Positions 1-7,777 of a stretch of DNA of 16,916 nt are shown here, piece after piece; position 1 is the stretch's first letter; every line of letters begins with the position of its first letter. Source of the stretch: Alistipes sp. (GTDB taxonomy: Bacteria > Bacteroidota > Bacteroidia > Bacteroidales > Rikenellaceae); assembly GCA_017560305.1 (NCBI GenBank), contig JAFYOF010000117.1, positions 1-16,916 of the forward strand, in the 5' to 3' direction. Both the position numbers and the translations under genes were made by a program. The notes under the pieces are model-generated. The model was not told the origin of the DNA and searched no databases. It saw only the letters and a program-made list of their open reading frames with translations.

Positions 1-1348
1 GGGTGATACCACCTGCCTCGCCCTCGATGACATTTGTCTTACGGATGTTATCAAGCAAAGATGTCTTACCGTGGTCAACATGACCCATCACAGTCACGAT
101 AGGTGGACGAGGGAGCATATCCTCCTCCTTGTCGACATCCTCGTCGATAGCCTCGGCTACCTCAACGGTAACGAACTCGGTCTTGAAGCCGAACTCCTCG
201 GCAACAACAACCAATGCCTCAGCATCCAAACGCTGGTTGATAGATACCATCAAACCGAGGTTCATACAAGCCGAGATGACCTCCATAGGTGAAACATTCA
301 TCATTGTAGCGAGCTCGCTAACGGTAACAAACTCTGTCACCTTCAATACTGAACGCTCCATCTGCTCGCGCTCCATCTCCTCGGACATCTTCTCGCGAAT
401 CTCCTCGCGCTTCTCCTTACGATACTTTGCGCCCTTGCTCTTGGCACCCTTCGCGGTCAAACGCGCAAGAGTGTCCTTCACCTGCTTTGATACCTCCTCG
501 TCGCTCACCTCTGGGCGAACAACTGGCTTTGGCTGGTGCTTCTCCTTCTTCTTATTACGACGACCCTCGCCTGGCTTTGGCTGGTTCTGCTGATTCTGCT
601 GTGGGTTGTTAGGCTGACCCTGTGAAGGCTTGTTCTTCTTGTCCTTCTCCTTCTTGCCGCCCTCCTTGTTGCCCTGCTTGGCAACATCTACCTTCTCCTT
701 CTCCAAACGCTTGCGCTTGTGCTTGCCGCCAGGGACCATACCCGATACATCCATTGTACCGAGAATCTGTGGACCTGCCAACTGAGTGTGGCTTGGACGG
801 AAGATGTTATCCTTCTTTGGCTCCTCGGCCTTTGGCTGCTCAGCGGCTGGCGCTGGGGCTGGTGCCTGTGGCTTTGGCTCAGGCTTCACCTCTGGCTTTG
901 GCTCTGGTTTTGGTGCAGGCTGTGGCTGTGGCTCGGCCTTCTTCTCAGGCTGTGGCTCTGGCTTTGGCTCTGACTTTTTCTTTGGCTCGAGGTCAATCTT
1001 ACCCAAAATCTTTGGCTGCTGAATCTCATCTTTCACGCTGATGACATTGCTCTTGATGATTACCTCCTGCTCCTCGGCCTTTGACTCCTTCTTCTCGCCG
1101 CCGAGTGATACGGTAGCCTGCTTGTTGAGAGAGATTCTCTCGCGGATATTGTCGCGCTCATTGCCCGTAATGCTGCGGTTAGAGCCGAACTCCTTCTCAA
1201 GCATTGCATAGACCTCGGGACTTACTGGTGAATTTGGTGATAAGTCTGCGCCTACGCCCTTCTTGAGCAAGTAGTCCGTGATGGTACTCAAGCCCACCTT
1301 GAACTCCTTGGCAACCTGAATGAGCCTTGTCTTCTTATTATTTGTCAT
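1..1348 (-). CDS. infB: Translation initiation factor IF-2 (partial, N-terminal 449 residues)
   Basis: IF-2 is the GTPase that places initiator fMet-tRNA on the 30S subunit and promotes subunit joining. The gene starts at the ATG at 1348 and runs off the left edge, so the rest of the G domain and all later domains are missing. The first ~55 residues ([20 protein letters not shown]...) fit the IF2_N helical domain. Then comes a long disordered stretch, first Pro/Glu/Lys rich (repeated KPEPKPE, PAPAPA, about residues 105-165), then Lys/Gln/Asn rich. A second IF2_N-like block follows near 335-390. The P-loop G1 motif GHVDHGKT is at residues 422-429 (bases 62-85), and EAGGI lies at the edge. AGGAG at 1355-1359 is a good ribosome site six bases before the ATG. 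It is the third gene of rimP-nusA-infB, 33 bp after nusA. Identification is certain; only the part outside the window is unknown. Confidence 0.97.
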   Translation of the reverse strand, partial: MTNNKKTRLIQVAKEFKVGLSTITDYLLKKGVGADLSPNSPVSPEVYAMLEKEFGSNRSITGNERDNIRERISLNKQATVSLGGEKKESKAEEQEVIIKSNVISVKDEIQQPKILGKIDLEPKKKSEPKPEPQPEKKAEPQPQPAPKPEPKPEVKPEPKPQAPAPAPAAEQPKAEEPKKDNIFRPSHTQLAGPQILGTMDVSGMVPGGKHKRKRLEKEKVDVAKQGNKEGGKKEKDKKNKPSQGQPNNPQQNQQNQPKPGEGRRNKKKEKHQPKPVVRPEVSDEEVSKQVKDTLARLTAKGAKSKGAKYRKEKREEIREKMSEEMEREQMERSVLKVTEFVTVSELATMMNVSPMEVISACMNLGLMVSINQRLDAEALVVVAEEFGFKTEFVTVEVAEAIDEDVDKEEDMLPRPPIVTVMGHVDHGKTSLLDNIRKTNVIEGEAGGIT

Positions 1349-1381
1349 TGTATACTCCTCTCTAATGAAATGTTAAACTTA

Positions 1382-2617
1382 TTACTCCTCGTCGAACTCT
1401 GCCTTCAAGATCTCGATTACCTTCTCTGCCTGCTCTACCTCGAGGTCAGCACGAGTAGCAATCTCCTCAACAGGAAGCTCCAACACGCTCTTCGCTGTGT
1501 CGCAGCCAGCTGCCTTGAGGGCCTCGATAATCCAAGGCTCGATCTCGTCAGCGAACTCTGTGAGTGCAACATCCTCCTCCTCAATCTCACGATATACATC
1601 GATATCGTAGCCTGTGAGCATCTTCGAGAGGCGGATATTCAAACCACCCTTACCGATAGCGAGTGATACCTGGTCTGGCTTGAGGTAAACCGATGCTGTC
1701 TTGCGCTCCTCGTCGATTGTAATTGAAGATACCTTCGCTGGGTTGAGTGAACGCTGAATCATAAGCTGAGCGTTTGCTGTGTAGTTCACAACATCGATGT
1801 TCTCGTTGCGAAGCTCCTTAACGATGGTGTAGATACGCGAGCCCTTCATACCAACGCAAGCACCTACTGGGTCGATGCGGTCGTCGTAAGACTCAACTGC
1901 CACCTTAGCACGCTCACCTGGGATACGAGCGATAGTCTTGATTGTAATCAGACCATCGTAAATCTCTGGTACCTCCTGCTCGAACAAGCGCTCCAGGAAC
2001 TGGTTTGCGGTACGAGAGAGGATGATGCGAGGCTGGTTGTTGTTCATCTCAACGCTCTTCACGATAGCCTTGATGGTGTCACCCTTGCGGTAGAAGTCGT
2101 TAGGAATCTGCTCGCTCTTTGGGAGAATCAACTCGTTCTCCTCGTCGTCAACCAACAACACCTCACGCTTCCATACCTGATAAACCTCGGCTGAGATAAT
2201 CTCGCCAACCTTCTCAGAATACTTCTCGTAGATGTTAGCCTTCTCCAAATCCAAAAGGCGTGAAGCCAAGTTCTGACGCAATGACAACACAGCACGGCGA
2301 CCGAACTGGTTCATCTTAATCTGGTCAGAGTACTCGTCGCCCACCTCATAGGTAGCGTCGATAGCCTTAACCTCTGATACTGAAATCTGGGTGTTAGGAT
2401 TCTCAACTGCGCCATCCTCTACAACCTCGCGGTTGCGCCAGATCTCAAGGTCGCCCTTCTCTGGGTTGATGATGACATCGAAGTTCTCATCGCTCTCGAA
2501 CTGCTTCTGCAATGCGTGACGCAAGACATCCTCCAAAACGCCAATCATCGTAGATTTGTCGATGTTCTTCTGATCTTTGAATTCAGCAAAGTTGCTGATA
2601 AGATTTAAGTTTTCCAT
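1382..2617 (-). CDS. nusA: Transcription termination/antitermination protein NusA
   Basis: NusA binds RNA polymerase and nascent RNA and modulates pausing, intrinsic termination and antitermination. The 411-residue product opens with the NusA N-terminal polymerase-binding domain (about 1-130). An S1 RNA-binding domain follows (about 138-205, GEIISAEVYQVWKREVLLVDD). Two KH domains come next (about 215-345), including the typical VGACVGMKGSRI and AIGKGGLNIRLSK loops. A short acidic C-terminus (about 350-411) resembles a single helix-hairpin-helix unit and not the two AR repeats of E. coli NusA. A length near 410 is usual for Bacteroidota. The ATG at 2617 follows an A-rich stretch with no Shine-Dalgarno, which is common in this phylum. 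It lies between rimP and infB, the conserved order in most bacteria, and is probably read from the promoter before rimP. Confidence 0.97.
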   Translation of the reverse strand: MENLNLISNFAEFKDQKNIDKSTMIGVLEDVLRHALQKQFESDENFDVIINPEKGDLEIWRNREVVEDGAVENPNTQISVSEVKAIDATYEVGDEYSDQIKMNQFGRRAVLSLRQNLASRLLDLEKANIYEKYSEKVGEIISAEVYQVWKREVLLVDDEENELILPKSEQIPNDFYRKGDTIKAIVKSVEMNNNQPRIILSRTANQFLERLFEQEVPEIYDGLITIKTIARIPGERAKVAVESYDDRIDPVGACVGMKGSRIYTIVKELRNENIDVVNYTANAQLMIQRSLNPAKVSSITIDEERKTASVYLKPDQVSLAIGKGGLNIRLSKMLTGYDIDVYREIEEEDVALTEFADEIEPWIIEALKAAGCDTAKSVLELPVEEIATRADLEVEQAEKVIEILKAEFDEE

Positions 2618-2807
2618 TGTCTTTGTTTTTATTTATTTTGTTTCTTGTTTTCTTTTTATTGACTGACTCCCATTACTCCCTCACCATAAAAATTTTATAA
2701 ATGGAGGGATTTTTAGGCGGGCGAAGTTTTTGATGCGCAGCATACTTGAGCGTATGTGAGCAATCAGGAAACAAGCCCAACAACGAAATCACCCATTTAG
2801 GGAATTT
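2618..2807 (-). repeat. rimP-nusA intergenic spacer, probable dispersed intergenic repeat
   Basis: This 190-bp spacer inside an operon has no plausible gene. On the minus strand it begins directly at the rimP stop codon. It contains a small hairpin, CATAC-GCTCAA-GTATG (2740-2755), and a CCCTCCAT/ATGGTGAGGG pairing around an AT-rich core (2675-2707). Next to nusA it becomes a plain A/T-rich tract. The middle (about 2675-2807) has the look of a sequence I associate with recurrent intergenic segments in gut Bacteroidales. That is pattern memory, not a search result. It is transcribed if the operon is read through. Confidence 0.45.
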
Positions 2808-3275
2808 TTACTTGAAATCGAGATACTCCTTGGTATACTTGATTTCGTCGAATGAGAAGGTGCGCTCAACATTAACCAACACCTTGCGCTTCTTGCCCTC
2901 GACAGCCTGCTTCTCCTCGTAAGAGATTGTGATGCCCTCATCGCTTACGGCGTCGAGCTTCGCGAGAATCTTCACACCGCTGAAGAGCAACACCTCGATA
3001 GATGAGCCGATGAGCTTGCGGTACTGGCGGATGTTCTTCAACTCCGAGCCGATACCTGCCGACGCAACTGTCAATGAGAAATCCTCCACCTCGCGGTCGA
3101 ACTCCGCCTCGATGGTGCGGCTAAGCTCAGCGCAACGCTCGATGGTAACAAATGTGTCGCTGTCGATGAGCAACTCAACCTCATTCATTGGCGAGCACTT
3201 ACAGCTCACCGTAAACATATCTGTGCCAGATAGTTCTCTATCGGCAATCGCTAATATTTTTTCGCAGTCTATCAT
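2808..3275 (-). CDS. rimP: Ribosome maturation factor RimP
   Basis: RimP assists late assembly of the 30S subunit. The 155-residue product matches the family in size and two-domain layout. The N-terminal alpha/beta domain (about 1-78) includes the region VTIERCAELSRTIEAEFD and the family-typical stretch FSLTVASAGIGSELK. The C-terminal SH3-like domain (about 85-155) includes YRKLIGSSIEVLL. The classic 'VSSPGLDRPL' motif appears in diverged form as VASAGIGSELK, as is usual in Bacteroidota. The ATG at 3275 has only an A/T-rich lead-in. It is the first gene of rimP-nusA-infB, read from a consensus promoter at 3352-3382 with a leader hairpin. Confidence 0.95.
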   Translation of the reverse strand: MIDCEKILAIADRELSGTDMFTVSCKCSPMNEVELLIDSDTFVTIERCAELSRTIEAEFDREVEDFSLTVASAGIGSELKNIRQYRKLIGSSIEVLLFSGVKILAKLDAVSDEGITISYEEKQAVEGKKRKVLVNVERTFSFDEIKYTKEYLDFK

Positions 3276-3310
3276 TGTTTGATAAGTTTATTTCGAGTCA
3301 AGATACGAAA

Positions 3311-3334
3311 TAAGGGGACTCACTCGTCCCCTTA
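3311..3334 (-). promoter_or_regulatory. Stable hairpin in the rimP-nusA-infB leader
   Basis: The sequence TAAGGGGAC-TCACTC-GTCCCCTTA can form a perfect 9-bp stem with a 6-base loop. It lies about 10-15 bases into the predicted rimP leader RNA and about 35 bases before the start codon. On the minus strand the stem is followed by UUAUUUCG, a poor U-tract, so it may be a weak attenuator, an RNA-protein binding site or an mRNA-protecting hairpin. It is too far from lpxA, which has its own terminator, to be that gene's main terminator. Confidence 0.5.
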
Positions 3335-3351
3335 CTCCTTCATTCACGATG

Positions 3352-3382
3352 CAAAAATAGTGAAAATTTCCTACAATACAAA
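3352..3382 (-). promoter_or_regulatory. Consensus Bacteroidota promoter for rimP-nusA-infB
   Basis: On the minus strand TTTG (3379-3382) is followed after exactly 19 bases by TATTTTTG (3352-3359). This matches the published Bacteroides -33 TTTG / -7 TAnnTTTG pattern in both boxes and in spacing. Transcription should begin near 3345, giving a leader of about 70 bases before the rimP ATG at 3275. Confidence 0.75.
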
Positions 3383-3425
3383 TATTTATAGTGAAAAATA
3401 CCATTTTTCACCCTCATATTAAGAC

Positions 3426-3467
3426 AAAGAGATGAAGAACATCTCAAACAACGCCCTTCATCTCTTT
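3426..3467 (-). terminator. Rho-independent terminator after lpxA
   Basis: Perfect 12-bp arms AAAGAGATGAAG (3426-3437) and CTTCATCTCTTT (3456-3467) enclose an 18-base loop. It starts 20 bp beyond the lpxA stop codon. The U-tract on the minus strand is short, but the stem position and its A/U-flanked ends fit a terminator for the lpxC-fabZ/lpxA transcript. Confidence 0.7.
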
Positions 3468-3486
3468 ATATTTAACTTGAAGCAAG

Positions 3487-4278
3487 TTACTCCGCCTTCG
3501 CCTTCTTCTGGTAAGGTTTGATACAACCGCGTGAAGATGAACGCACGAAGTTGAGCAAGTAGTCGCGCTCAACCGATGCAGGGAGCTCAGCCTCAGCCTT
3601 CTCGCAAGCGTTGATGTAGTTCAGGTCGCTCTGGAAGAGGATGCGGCAAACATCGTGGATTGACATAATCTGCTCGTGAGTGAAGCCACGGCGAGAAAGA
3701 CCCACCTTGTTGATACCTGCGTAGTGACCATCGTTTGAAGCGGTGATGTAAGGAGGAACATCCTTGGTTACGCCCGACATACCCTGAATCATTGCGTGGT
3801 CGCCGATGTGTACCCACTGGTGTACTGCGGTGTGGCCGCCAATAACAACCCAGTCGCCAACATGCACCTCACCCGCCAACGATACGCCATTGACAATCAC
3901 GCAGTTGCTACCAACAACACAATCGTGACCCACATGGGCGTAAGCCATCACGAGGTTGTTGCTGCCGATGATTGTAGTGCCTGTAGAGGCTGTACCACGG
4001 CTGATGGTAACGCACTCGCGAATCTCGCAGTTGTCGCCGATGACCGCCGTAGATACCTCGCCACGGAACTTCAAGTCCTGAGGGGTGCAGGCGATAGAGG
4101 CAAATGAGTGGATTTTACAATTCTTACCAATGCGCGCACCATCGTGAATCGCAGCAGAGGGACCAATCCAGCATCCGTCGCCAATCTCAACATCGGCGGC
4201 GATGTAGGCAAATGGTTCAATAGTCACATTCTCACCGATTTTCGCATCGGGATGAACATAAGCCAAATTACTAATCAT
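3487..4278 (-). CDS. lpxA: UDP-N-acetylglucosamine acyltransferase LpxA
   Basis: LpxA transfers a 3-hydroxyacyl chain from acyl carrier protein to UDP-GlcNAc, the first step of lipid A synthesis in the cytoplasm. The 263-residue product matches the usual ~260. Hexapeptide repeats of the left-handed beta helix cover about residues 10-185 (IGENVTIEPFAYI..., VEIGDGCWIG...). The catalytic histidine region AHVGHDC is at 114-120, so H118 corresponds to E. coli H125. The signature GGHTAVHQW (147-155) and the C-terminal NKVGLSRRGF precede the helical C-terminus. The ATG at 4278 lies 6 bp after the lpxC-fabZ stop codon, so the two are almost surely co-transcribed and perhaps translationally coupled. 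FabZ activity, fused to LpxC upstream, acts on the same 3-hydroxyacyl-ACP pool that LpxA draws on. Confidence 0.97.
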   Translation of the reverse strand: MISNLAYVHPDAKIGENVTIEPFAYIAADVEIGDGCWIGPSAAIHDGARIGKNCKIHSFASIACTPQDLKFRGEVSTAVIGDNCEIRECVTISRGTASTGTTIIGSNNLVMAYAHVGHDCVVGSNCVIVNGVSLAGEVHVGDWVVIGGHTAVHQWVHIGDHAMIQGMSGVTKDVPPYITASNDGHYAGINKVGLSRRGFTHEQIMSIHDVCRILFQSDLNYINACEKAEAELPASVERDYLLNFVRSSSRGCIKPYQKKAKAE

Positions 4279-4284
4279 ATTCTA

Positions 4285-5682
4285 TTATTCCGTTTTTTTG
4301 TTTCTTATAATCTGTGCCATAAGAGTTGCCTCGCAGGCCAATGTGCCACCTACAAAGACCTTGCCCAGCATTGATGCAATACCGCGACGCAAAGGCTCAA
4401 CCATAAACACCTCCAACTGAAGCGTGTCACCAGGGACAACCTTGCGCTTGAAGCGGACATTGTCAATCTTGAGGAAGTAGGTCGAGTACTCCTCGGGGTT
4501 CTCAACGCCGTTGAGCACGAAGATACCGCCCGCCTGTGCCATAGCCTCCACCAGAAGCACGCCAGGCATAACCGGCTCGGTTGGGAAGTGACCAGTGAAC
4601 TGAGGCTCGTTTACGGTGATATTCTTGATAGCGCCGATGCTTGTATCGTCAATATGGAAAACCTTGTCAACCATCAGGAAAGGATAGCGGTGTGGCAAGA
4701 GAGTCATAATCTTGGCTGTATCCAGAAGCGCTGGCTTGGCAGGGTTATACTTGAAGGCTGGCTTCTCGCCATCGCGGCGGATAGCAAGCAAGAGCTGCTT
4801 CATAAACTCTGTGTTGGCGTAGTGACCTGGACGCGATGCCCATACCCTACCCTTGATACGCATACCCAGCAGAGCGAAGTCGCCGAGCAAATCGAGCAAC
4901 TTGTGGCGCGCGAGCTCGTTGCTTGCACGCAACTCGAGGTTGTTGAGGTAGCCACCCGTAACACGGATATCATCCTTGTTGAATACTCGCTTCAGGTGCT
5001 CCAGCTGCTCGTCAGAGATTGGGTTTTCAACCACAACGATAGCGTTATCCAAATCACCACCCTTGATGAGATTCATCTTCAGAAGTGGCTCCAGCTCGTG
5101 CAGGAAGCAGAATGTGCGGCAAGGTGCGATATCCTCGGTGTACTTGCTGTACATATCAAGCGTAGCGTACTGGTTGCCGACAACCTTTGAATTGAAGTCG
5201 ATGTGAACCGAAACGGTGAACTCATCATCGGGGTAGATGATGATAGCCACACCCTTGTCGGGAATGGTGTAGACCTGCTTCTCGGTCACCTCGTAATATT
5301 TGCGGTCAGACTTCTGCTCTACGATACCCACCTGCTCAATCTTGGCTACATACTCGCGGGCAGAGCCATCCATAATCGGGGTCTCGGGAGCGTCAATGTC
5401 TACTATTGCGTTATCAACACCCATACTCCACAGGGCTGATACGATATGCTCAATGGTGCTTACTTTTGCAGCGCCCTTCTCGATGGTAGTACCGCGCGAT
5501 GTGTCGGTAACATACTCACACAAGGCTGGGACAACGGGTGCGCCCTCCAGATCAACACGGCGGAAAACGATGCCGTTGTTGTCGTCGGCAGGATGAACGG
5601 TCATATTTACCGTAACTCCAGTGTGCAAACCTTTGCCCGAAAACGAGATAGGTGCTGATAGGGTCTGTTGTTTCGTTTGCAT
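4285..5682 (-). CDS. lpxC-fabZ: Bifunctional UDP-3-O-acyl-GlcNAc deacetylase LpxC / 3-hydroxyacyl-ACP dehydratase FabZ
   Basis: One polypeptide combines the committed zinc-dependent deacetylase of lipid A synthesis with the dehydratase of fatty acid elongation. This fusion is typical of Bacteroidota. Residues ~1-305 are LpxC. TIEHI carries E78 and zinc ligand H79, HKLLD (260-264) supplies ligands H260 and D264, and GHYANTEF carries the catalytic H287. Residues ~320-465 are FabZ. LLPHRYPFLMVDKV is followed by GHFPTEPVMPGVLLVEAMAQ, with catalytic H365 and E379. I chose the ATG at 5682 (465 residues). The frame extends three codons to a TTG at 5691, which is less likely. A Bacteroidota -7 box lies 58 bases upstream, and the gene is divergent from the TonB-like gene. 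FabZ and LpxC compete for related acyl-ACP substrates, so the fusion fixes their ratio; that interpretation is inference. Confidence 0.97.
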   Translation of the reverse strand: MQTKQQTLSAPISFSGKGLHTGVTVNMTVHPADDNNGIVFRRVDLEGAPVVPALCEYVTDTSRGTTIEKGAAKVSTIEHIVSALWSMGVDNAIVDIDAPETPIMDGSAREYVAKIEQVGIVEQKSDRKYYEVTEKQVYTIPDKGVAIIIYPDDEFTVSVHIDFNSKVVGNQYATLDMYSKYTEDIAPCRTFCFLHELEPLLKMNLIKGGDLDNAIVVVENPISDEQLEHLKRVFNKDDIRVTGGYLNNLELRASNELARHKLLDLLGDFALLGMRIKGRVWASRPGHYANTEFMKQLLLAIRRDGEKPAFKYNPAKPALLDTAKIMTLLPHRYPFLMVDKVFHIDDTSIGAIKNITVNEPQFTGHFPTEPVMPGVLLVEAMAQAGGIFVLNGVENPEEYSTYFLKIDNVRFKRKVVPGDTLQLEVFMVEPLRRGIASMLGKVFVGGTLACEATLMAQIIRNKKTE

Positions 5683-5739
5683 AATTATCAATCTTTATAG
5701 TTTGCAAAGGTTTCTTGACCTGAGTCAATAAAAACCGTA

Positions 5740-5762
5740 CAAAGATAACATTATTTCGCAAA
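5740..5762 (-). promoter_or_regulatory. Putative lpxC-fabZ promoter with TTTGCGAAA element
   Basis: On the minus strand the -7 box TATCTTTG (5740-5747) matches TAnnTTTG exactly. There is no TTTG at the usual 19-20 base spacing. Instead the 9-mer TTTGCGAAA (5754-5762) lies six bases upstream of the box. The same pair at the same spacing is found before the CPBP protease gene. A 14-bp imperfect palindrome, TTGACCTGAGTCAA (5715-5728), sits in the resulting leader and could be an operator, but it is short. Confidence 0.55.
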
Positions 5763-5769
5763 AAAAATG

Positions 5770-5777
5770 TACTTTTG
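5770..5777 (+). promoter_or_regulatory. Putative -7 box for the TonB-like gene
   Basis: TACTTTTG matches TAnnTTTG and lies 31 bases before the chosen start codon. No good TTTG occurs 19-20 bases upstream. The region upstream is shared with the divergent lpxC-fabZ promoter; the two -7 boxes are 22 bp apart and in opposite orientation. The plus-strand element TTTCGCAAA at 5754-5762 is the same site read the other way. Confidence 0.5.
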
Positions 5778-5808
5778 CCAAATAATTACAAGCCAAGGAG
5801 CAGAATAT

Positions 5809-6699
5809 ATGTCAAATATAGAACAAAATAGCATAAACAACAACGCCGCAGAAGCGAATAATGCTGCAAATCAGGGCGTAGCGCGTCCCGCAGCACCATC
5901 AGCGGAGCAGGCTCACCGACCAAAGCGACAGCGTATGCGTCTGCCATTCGACAACCGCAAGAAGGATGCGGGCGAGTGGGCATACGACCACCGACTGGGC
6001 TTGAGCGTGATGGTCATCGCCTACCTCATCATCGGAATCGTCTTCTTCTCATCGAAAATCATCGTGGGCTCGAAGCCTCATATGCAGGGCATCTATGTGG
6101 ACCTGCAGACACTCGAAGAGCTGGAGAAGGAGAAGGAGCGTCTGGAGCAGGAGATAAAGATGAAGCAGATGCAGGATATCGAGTGGTCGAAGATTCGCAA
6201 CCTGCAGTCAAACGAGGCGGTGCTGAACGAGGAGCTGAAGGATGACCGCAACACCAACACGGCGGAAATTAACGAGTCGATAAAGAGCGTTGCCGAGGGT
6301 ATGGAGGCCAACCGCGCCGCTTATGAGGCGGGTCTGCGCGAGGCGGAGTCGATACTCAACAACCGCCCACAGGAGCAGACCGAGAAGAAGAAATCAGGCA
6401 AGGGCGAGGACTCGAAATATAAGGGTGGCGTGACCGTAAAGTTTGAATTCCGCAACCCAGTAAGAACCAAACGACAACTCATCGTACCAGCCTACACCAC
6501 CGACACGGGCGGTCAGGTCGTTGTTGCCGTGACAATCAATCAGGGTGGCGAGGTTATTGCCGCAAAGATCAAGGAGGGCGGTAACGAGATTATGCGCGAG
6601 GAGGCATTGAAGGCGGCACGCGCTTCACTCTTCAACATCGACCCTTCGGCACCAGCACGCCACGAGGGTACAATCACCTACACATTCCTTCCACAGTAA
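5809..6699 (+). CDS. TonB-like energy transducer family protein
   Basis: TonB-family proteins pass inner-membrane proton-motive force to outer-membrane transporters. I chose the ATG at 5809 (296 residues) because AAGGAG at 5795-5800 lies eight bases upstream, a clear ribosome site. An in-frame ATG at 5767 would put the -7 promoter box inside the coding region. An Asn/Ala-rich then basic cytoplasmic tail (1-60) is followed by one transmembrane segment (about 64-86, LSVMVIAYLIIGIVFFSS). A long charged coiled coil (98-185) comes next in place of the usual Pro-rich spacer, then a Lys/Glu linker. A C-terminal TonB-like fold (about 205-296) includes the region TDTGGQVVVAVTINQGGEVI and ends ITYTFLPQ. 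No exbB/exbD lies nearby. The coiled coil could instead mean a structural envelope role. I am confident of the family topology and less sure of a true TonB function. Confidence 0.8.
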   Translation: MSNIEQNSINNNAAEANNAANQGVARPAAPSAEQAHRPKRQRMRLPFDNRKKDAGEWAYDHRLGLSVMVIAYLIIGIVFFSSKIIVGSKPHMQGIYVDLQTLEELEKEKERLEQEIKMKQMQDIEWSKIRNLQSNEAVLNEELKDDRNTNTAEINESIKSVAEGMEANRAAYEAGLREAESILNNRPQEQTEKKKSGKGEDSKYKGGVTVKFEFRNPVRTKRQLIVPAYTTDTGGQVVVAVTINQGGEVIAAKIKEGGNEIMREEALKAARASLFNIDPSAPARHEGTITYTFLPQ

Positions 6700-6716
6700 G
6701 GATTCCGTATTGACCA

Positions 6717-7097
6717 ATGAAACGATATCTGTTTGCCATACTCATCGCTTGCTCATTCAGCCTTTTGGGTTGGATGGATGACTCGGCGTCGGTGGACGCG
6801 AGAGGCAAGGTGGAGGCATCATTTATCGAGGCGGACAGAGCACAGGCGGAGCGCAATGTGCTGGAGGAGTACGGCAACGACATCTTCCGCACGGCAACAG
6901 ATTTTTCGCCCGTTGTACACTCTTCGCGCAGCACATCGCATCAGAGTTCGCGCCGACATAATATCCCAAAAGAGCAACATCACACAGCCCTTAAAGGACA
7001 TCAGGGGTTGGTGACAGATATTTTCAACTACAACATCTCTACGGCGCTACATAGTGCGGAGTATTATCTGCTCACGCTATGCCGCCTACGAATTTAG
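6717..7097 (+). CDS. Small exported protein of unknown function
   Basis: I do not recognise this 126-residue protein. It starts at the ATG at 6717, 17 bp after the TonB-like stop codon, so it is probably the second gene of that transcript. The GTAAGGA around 6694-6701 may serve as a distant ribosome site. The N-terminus MKRYLFAILIACSFSLLGW is a convincing signal peptide, although no cysteine is placed for a lipobox cleavage. The mature part has an acidic, Ala/Glu-rich helix (about 28-55, VEASFIEADRAQAERNVLEEY). A Ser/His/Arg-rich middle follows (about 65-92), then a Tyr/Leu-rich tail. It has no obvious domain. The complete signal peptide and close spacing support a real gene; the downstream half is less certain. 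Confidence 0.6.
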   Translation: MKRYLFAILIACSFSLLGWMDDSASVDARGKVEASFIEADRAQAERNVLEEYGNDIFRTATDFSPVVHSSRSTSHQSSRRHNIPKEQHHTALKGHQGLVTDIFNYNISTALHSAEYYLLTLCRLRI

Positions 7098-7224
7098 CCA
7101 TACGCACATTGTTAAGAAAAATGTATTCTCTTTGCACAAAGATTGCGCAGGGAGGATATGGCACTTATGTGTAAAAATGGGGGACTTTTCAGTCCATTTA
7201 TAAATTCGTAAAATAAGAAATGAG

Positions 7225-7725
7225 ATGTTAAAAAAGAGTATTTGCGAGGTAATGTACACTTCGCACAACGAGAATATTGAGCCACGCAGAAAAGGTATTG
7301 CTATACCATTGCTTATAACTGTAACGGGAGTCGTTCTTCTGGCAATCAATTGCTGGGCATTAGCGGGATGCGATATGCCTAACATAAAGTCGGCAATAGT
7401 GCTTTTCGGCGCAACGGGTGTAATGGTAGGTGGCGCGATGCTAACCTCAAGGCTTTCGGGTAAAAGCCTTGTTCCATACCACACCAAAGACAGATGCTTC
7501 CTAAAAAAGGAGATGTTAAAGTTCAGCAAAGACCAAAAGCAGACCATTCTGGAGTTGGTGAATAATGGAGATTTCACTACCTTGCGCACAACACCCACCG
7601 CAGAGGTTTCATCCATCGTGGTGGAAATATACTCCTCGCCCATTGGCACATTCGTGGCGGCGCAGGTATTTGAGAACATTGATTTGGAGTTGTGTCCAAT
7701 CAGTGAAGTGAAGATTGTAATTTAA
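7225..7725 (+). CDS. Hypothetical membrane protein with two transmembrane helices
   Basis: I do not recognise this 166-residue protein. It starts at the ATG at 7225; the ATG at 7220 hits a stop codon at once. The N-terminal ~24 residues are polar. Two hydrophobic segments follow, IPLLITVTGVVLLAINCWAL (about 27-46) and IKSAIVLFGATGVMVGGAML (about 54-73). A soluble C-terminal part (about 75-166) is predicted to face the cytoplasm, being basic after the second helix (KDRCFLKKEML). It ends in a short region rich in beta-formers (VSSIVVEIYSSPIGTFVAAQVF). It lies 52 bp before the antiporter in the same direction. It could be an accessory protein of it, but nothing in the sequence proves that. The 127-bp gap before it holds only a weak hairpin, GGACT-TTTC-AGTCC (7182-7195), and no clean promoter. 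Confidence 0.7.
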   Translation: MLKKSICEVMYTSHNENIEPRRKGIAIPLLITVTGVVLLAINCWALAGCDMPNIKSAIVLFGATGVMVGGAMLTSRLSGKSLVPYHTKDRCFLKKEMLKFSKDQKQTILELVNNGDFTTLRTTPTAEVSSIVVEIYSSPIGTFVAAQVFENIDLELCPISEVKIVI

Positions 7726-7777
7726 TTTATTTCGCAGGCAAGAAGCAGAGCCTCGGCAAGAAAGGAGAAGAAGAAAA

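Noticed and set aside
622..1041. Plus-strand Ala/Pro/Leu-rich open frame
   Set aside because: Mirror of the Pro/Glu/Lys repeat of infB; the low-complexity composition explains the open frame.
4588..5190. 200-codon open frame on the plus strand
   Set aside because: It lies wholly antisense to the firmly identified lpxC-fabZ, and its product has no coherent domain.
5767..5808. Upstream ATG extension of the TonB-like gene
   Set aside because: It overlaps the -7 box TACTTTTG and lacks a ribosome site, whereas the ATG at 5809 has AAGGAG at good spacing.
7098..7224. Promoter before the two-helix protein gene
   Set aside because: The best candidate, TCTCTTTG near 7127-7134, breaks the TA of the -7 box and has no well-placed -33 TTTG.
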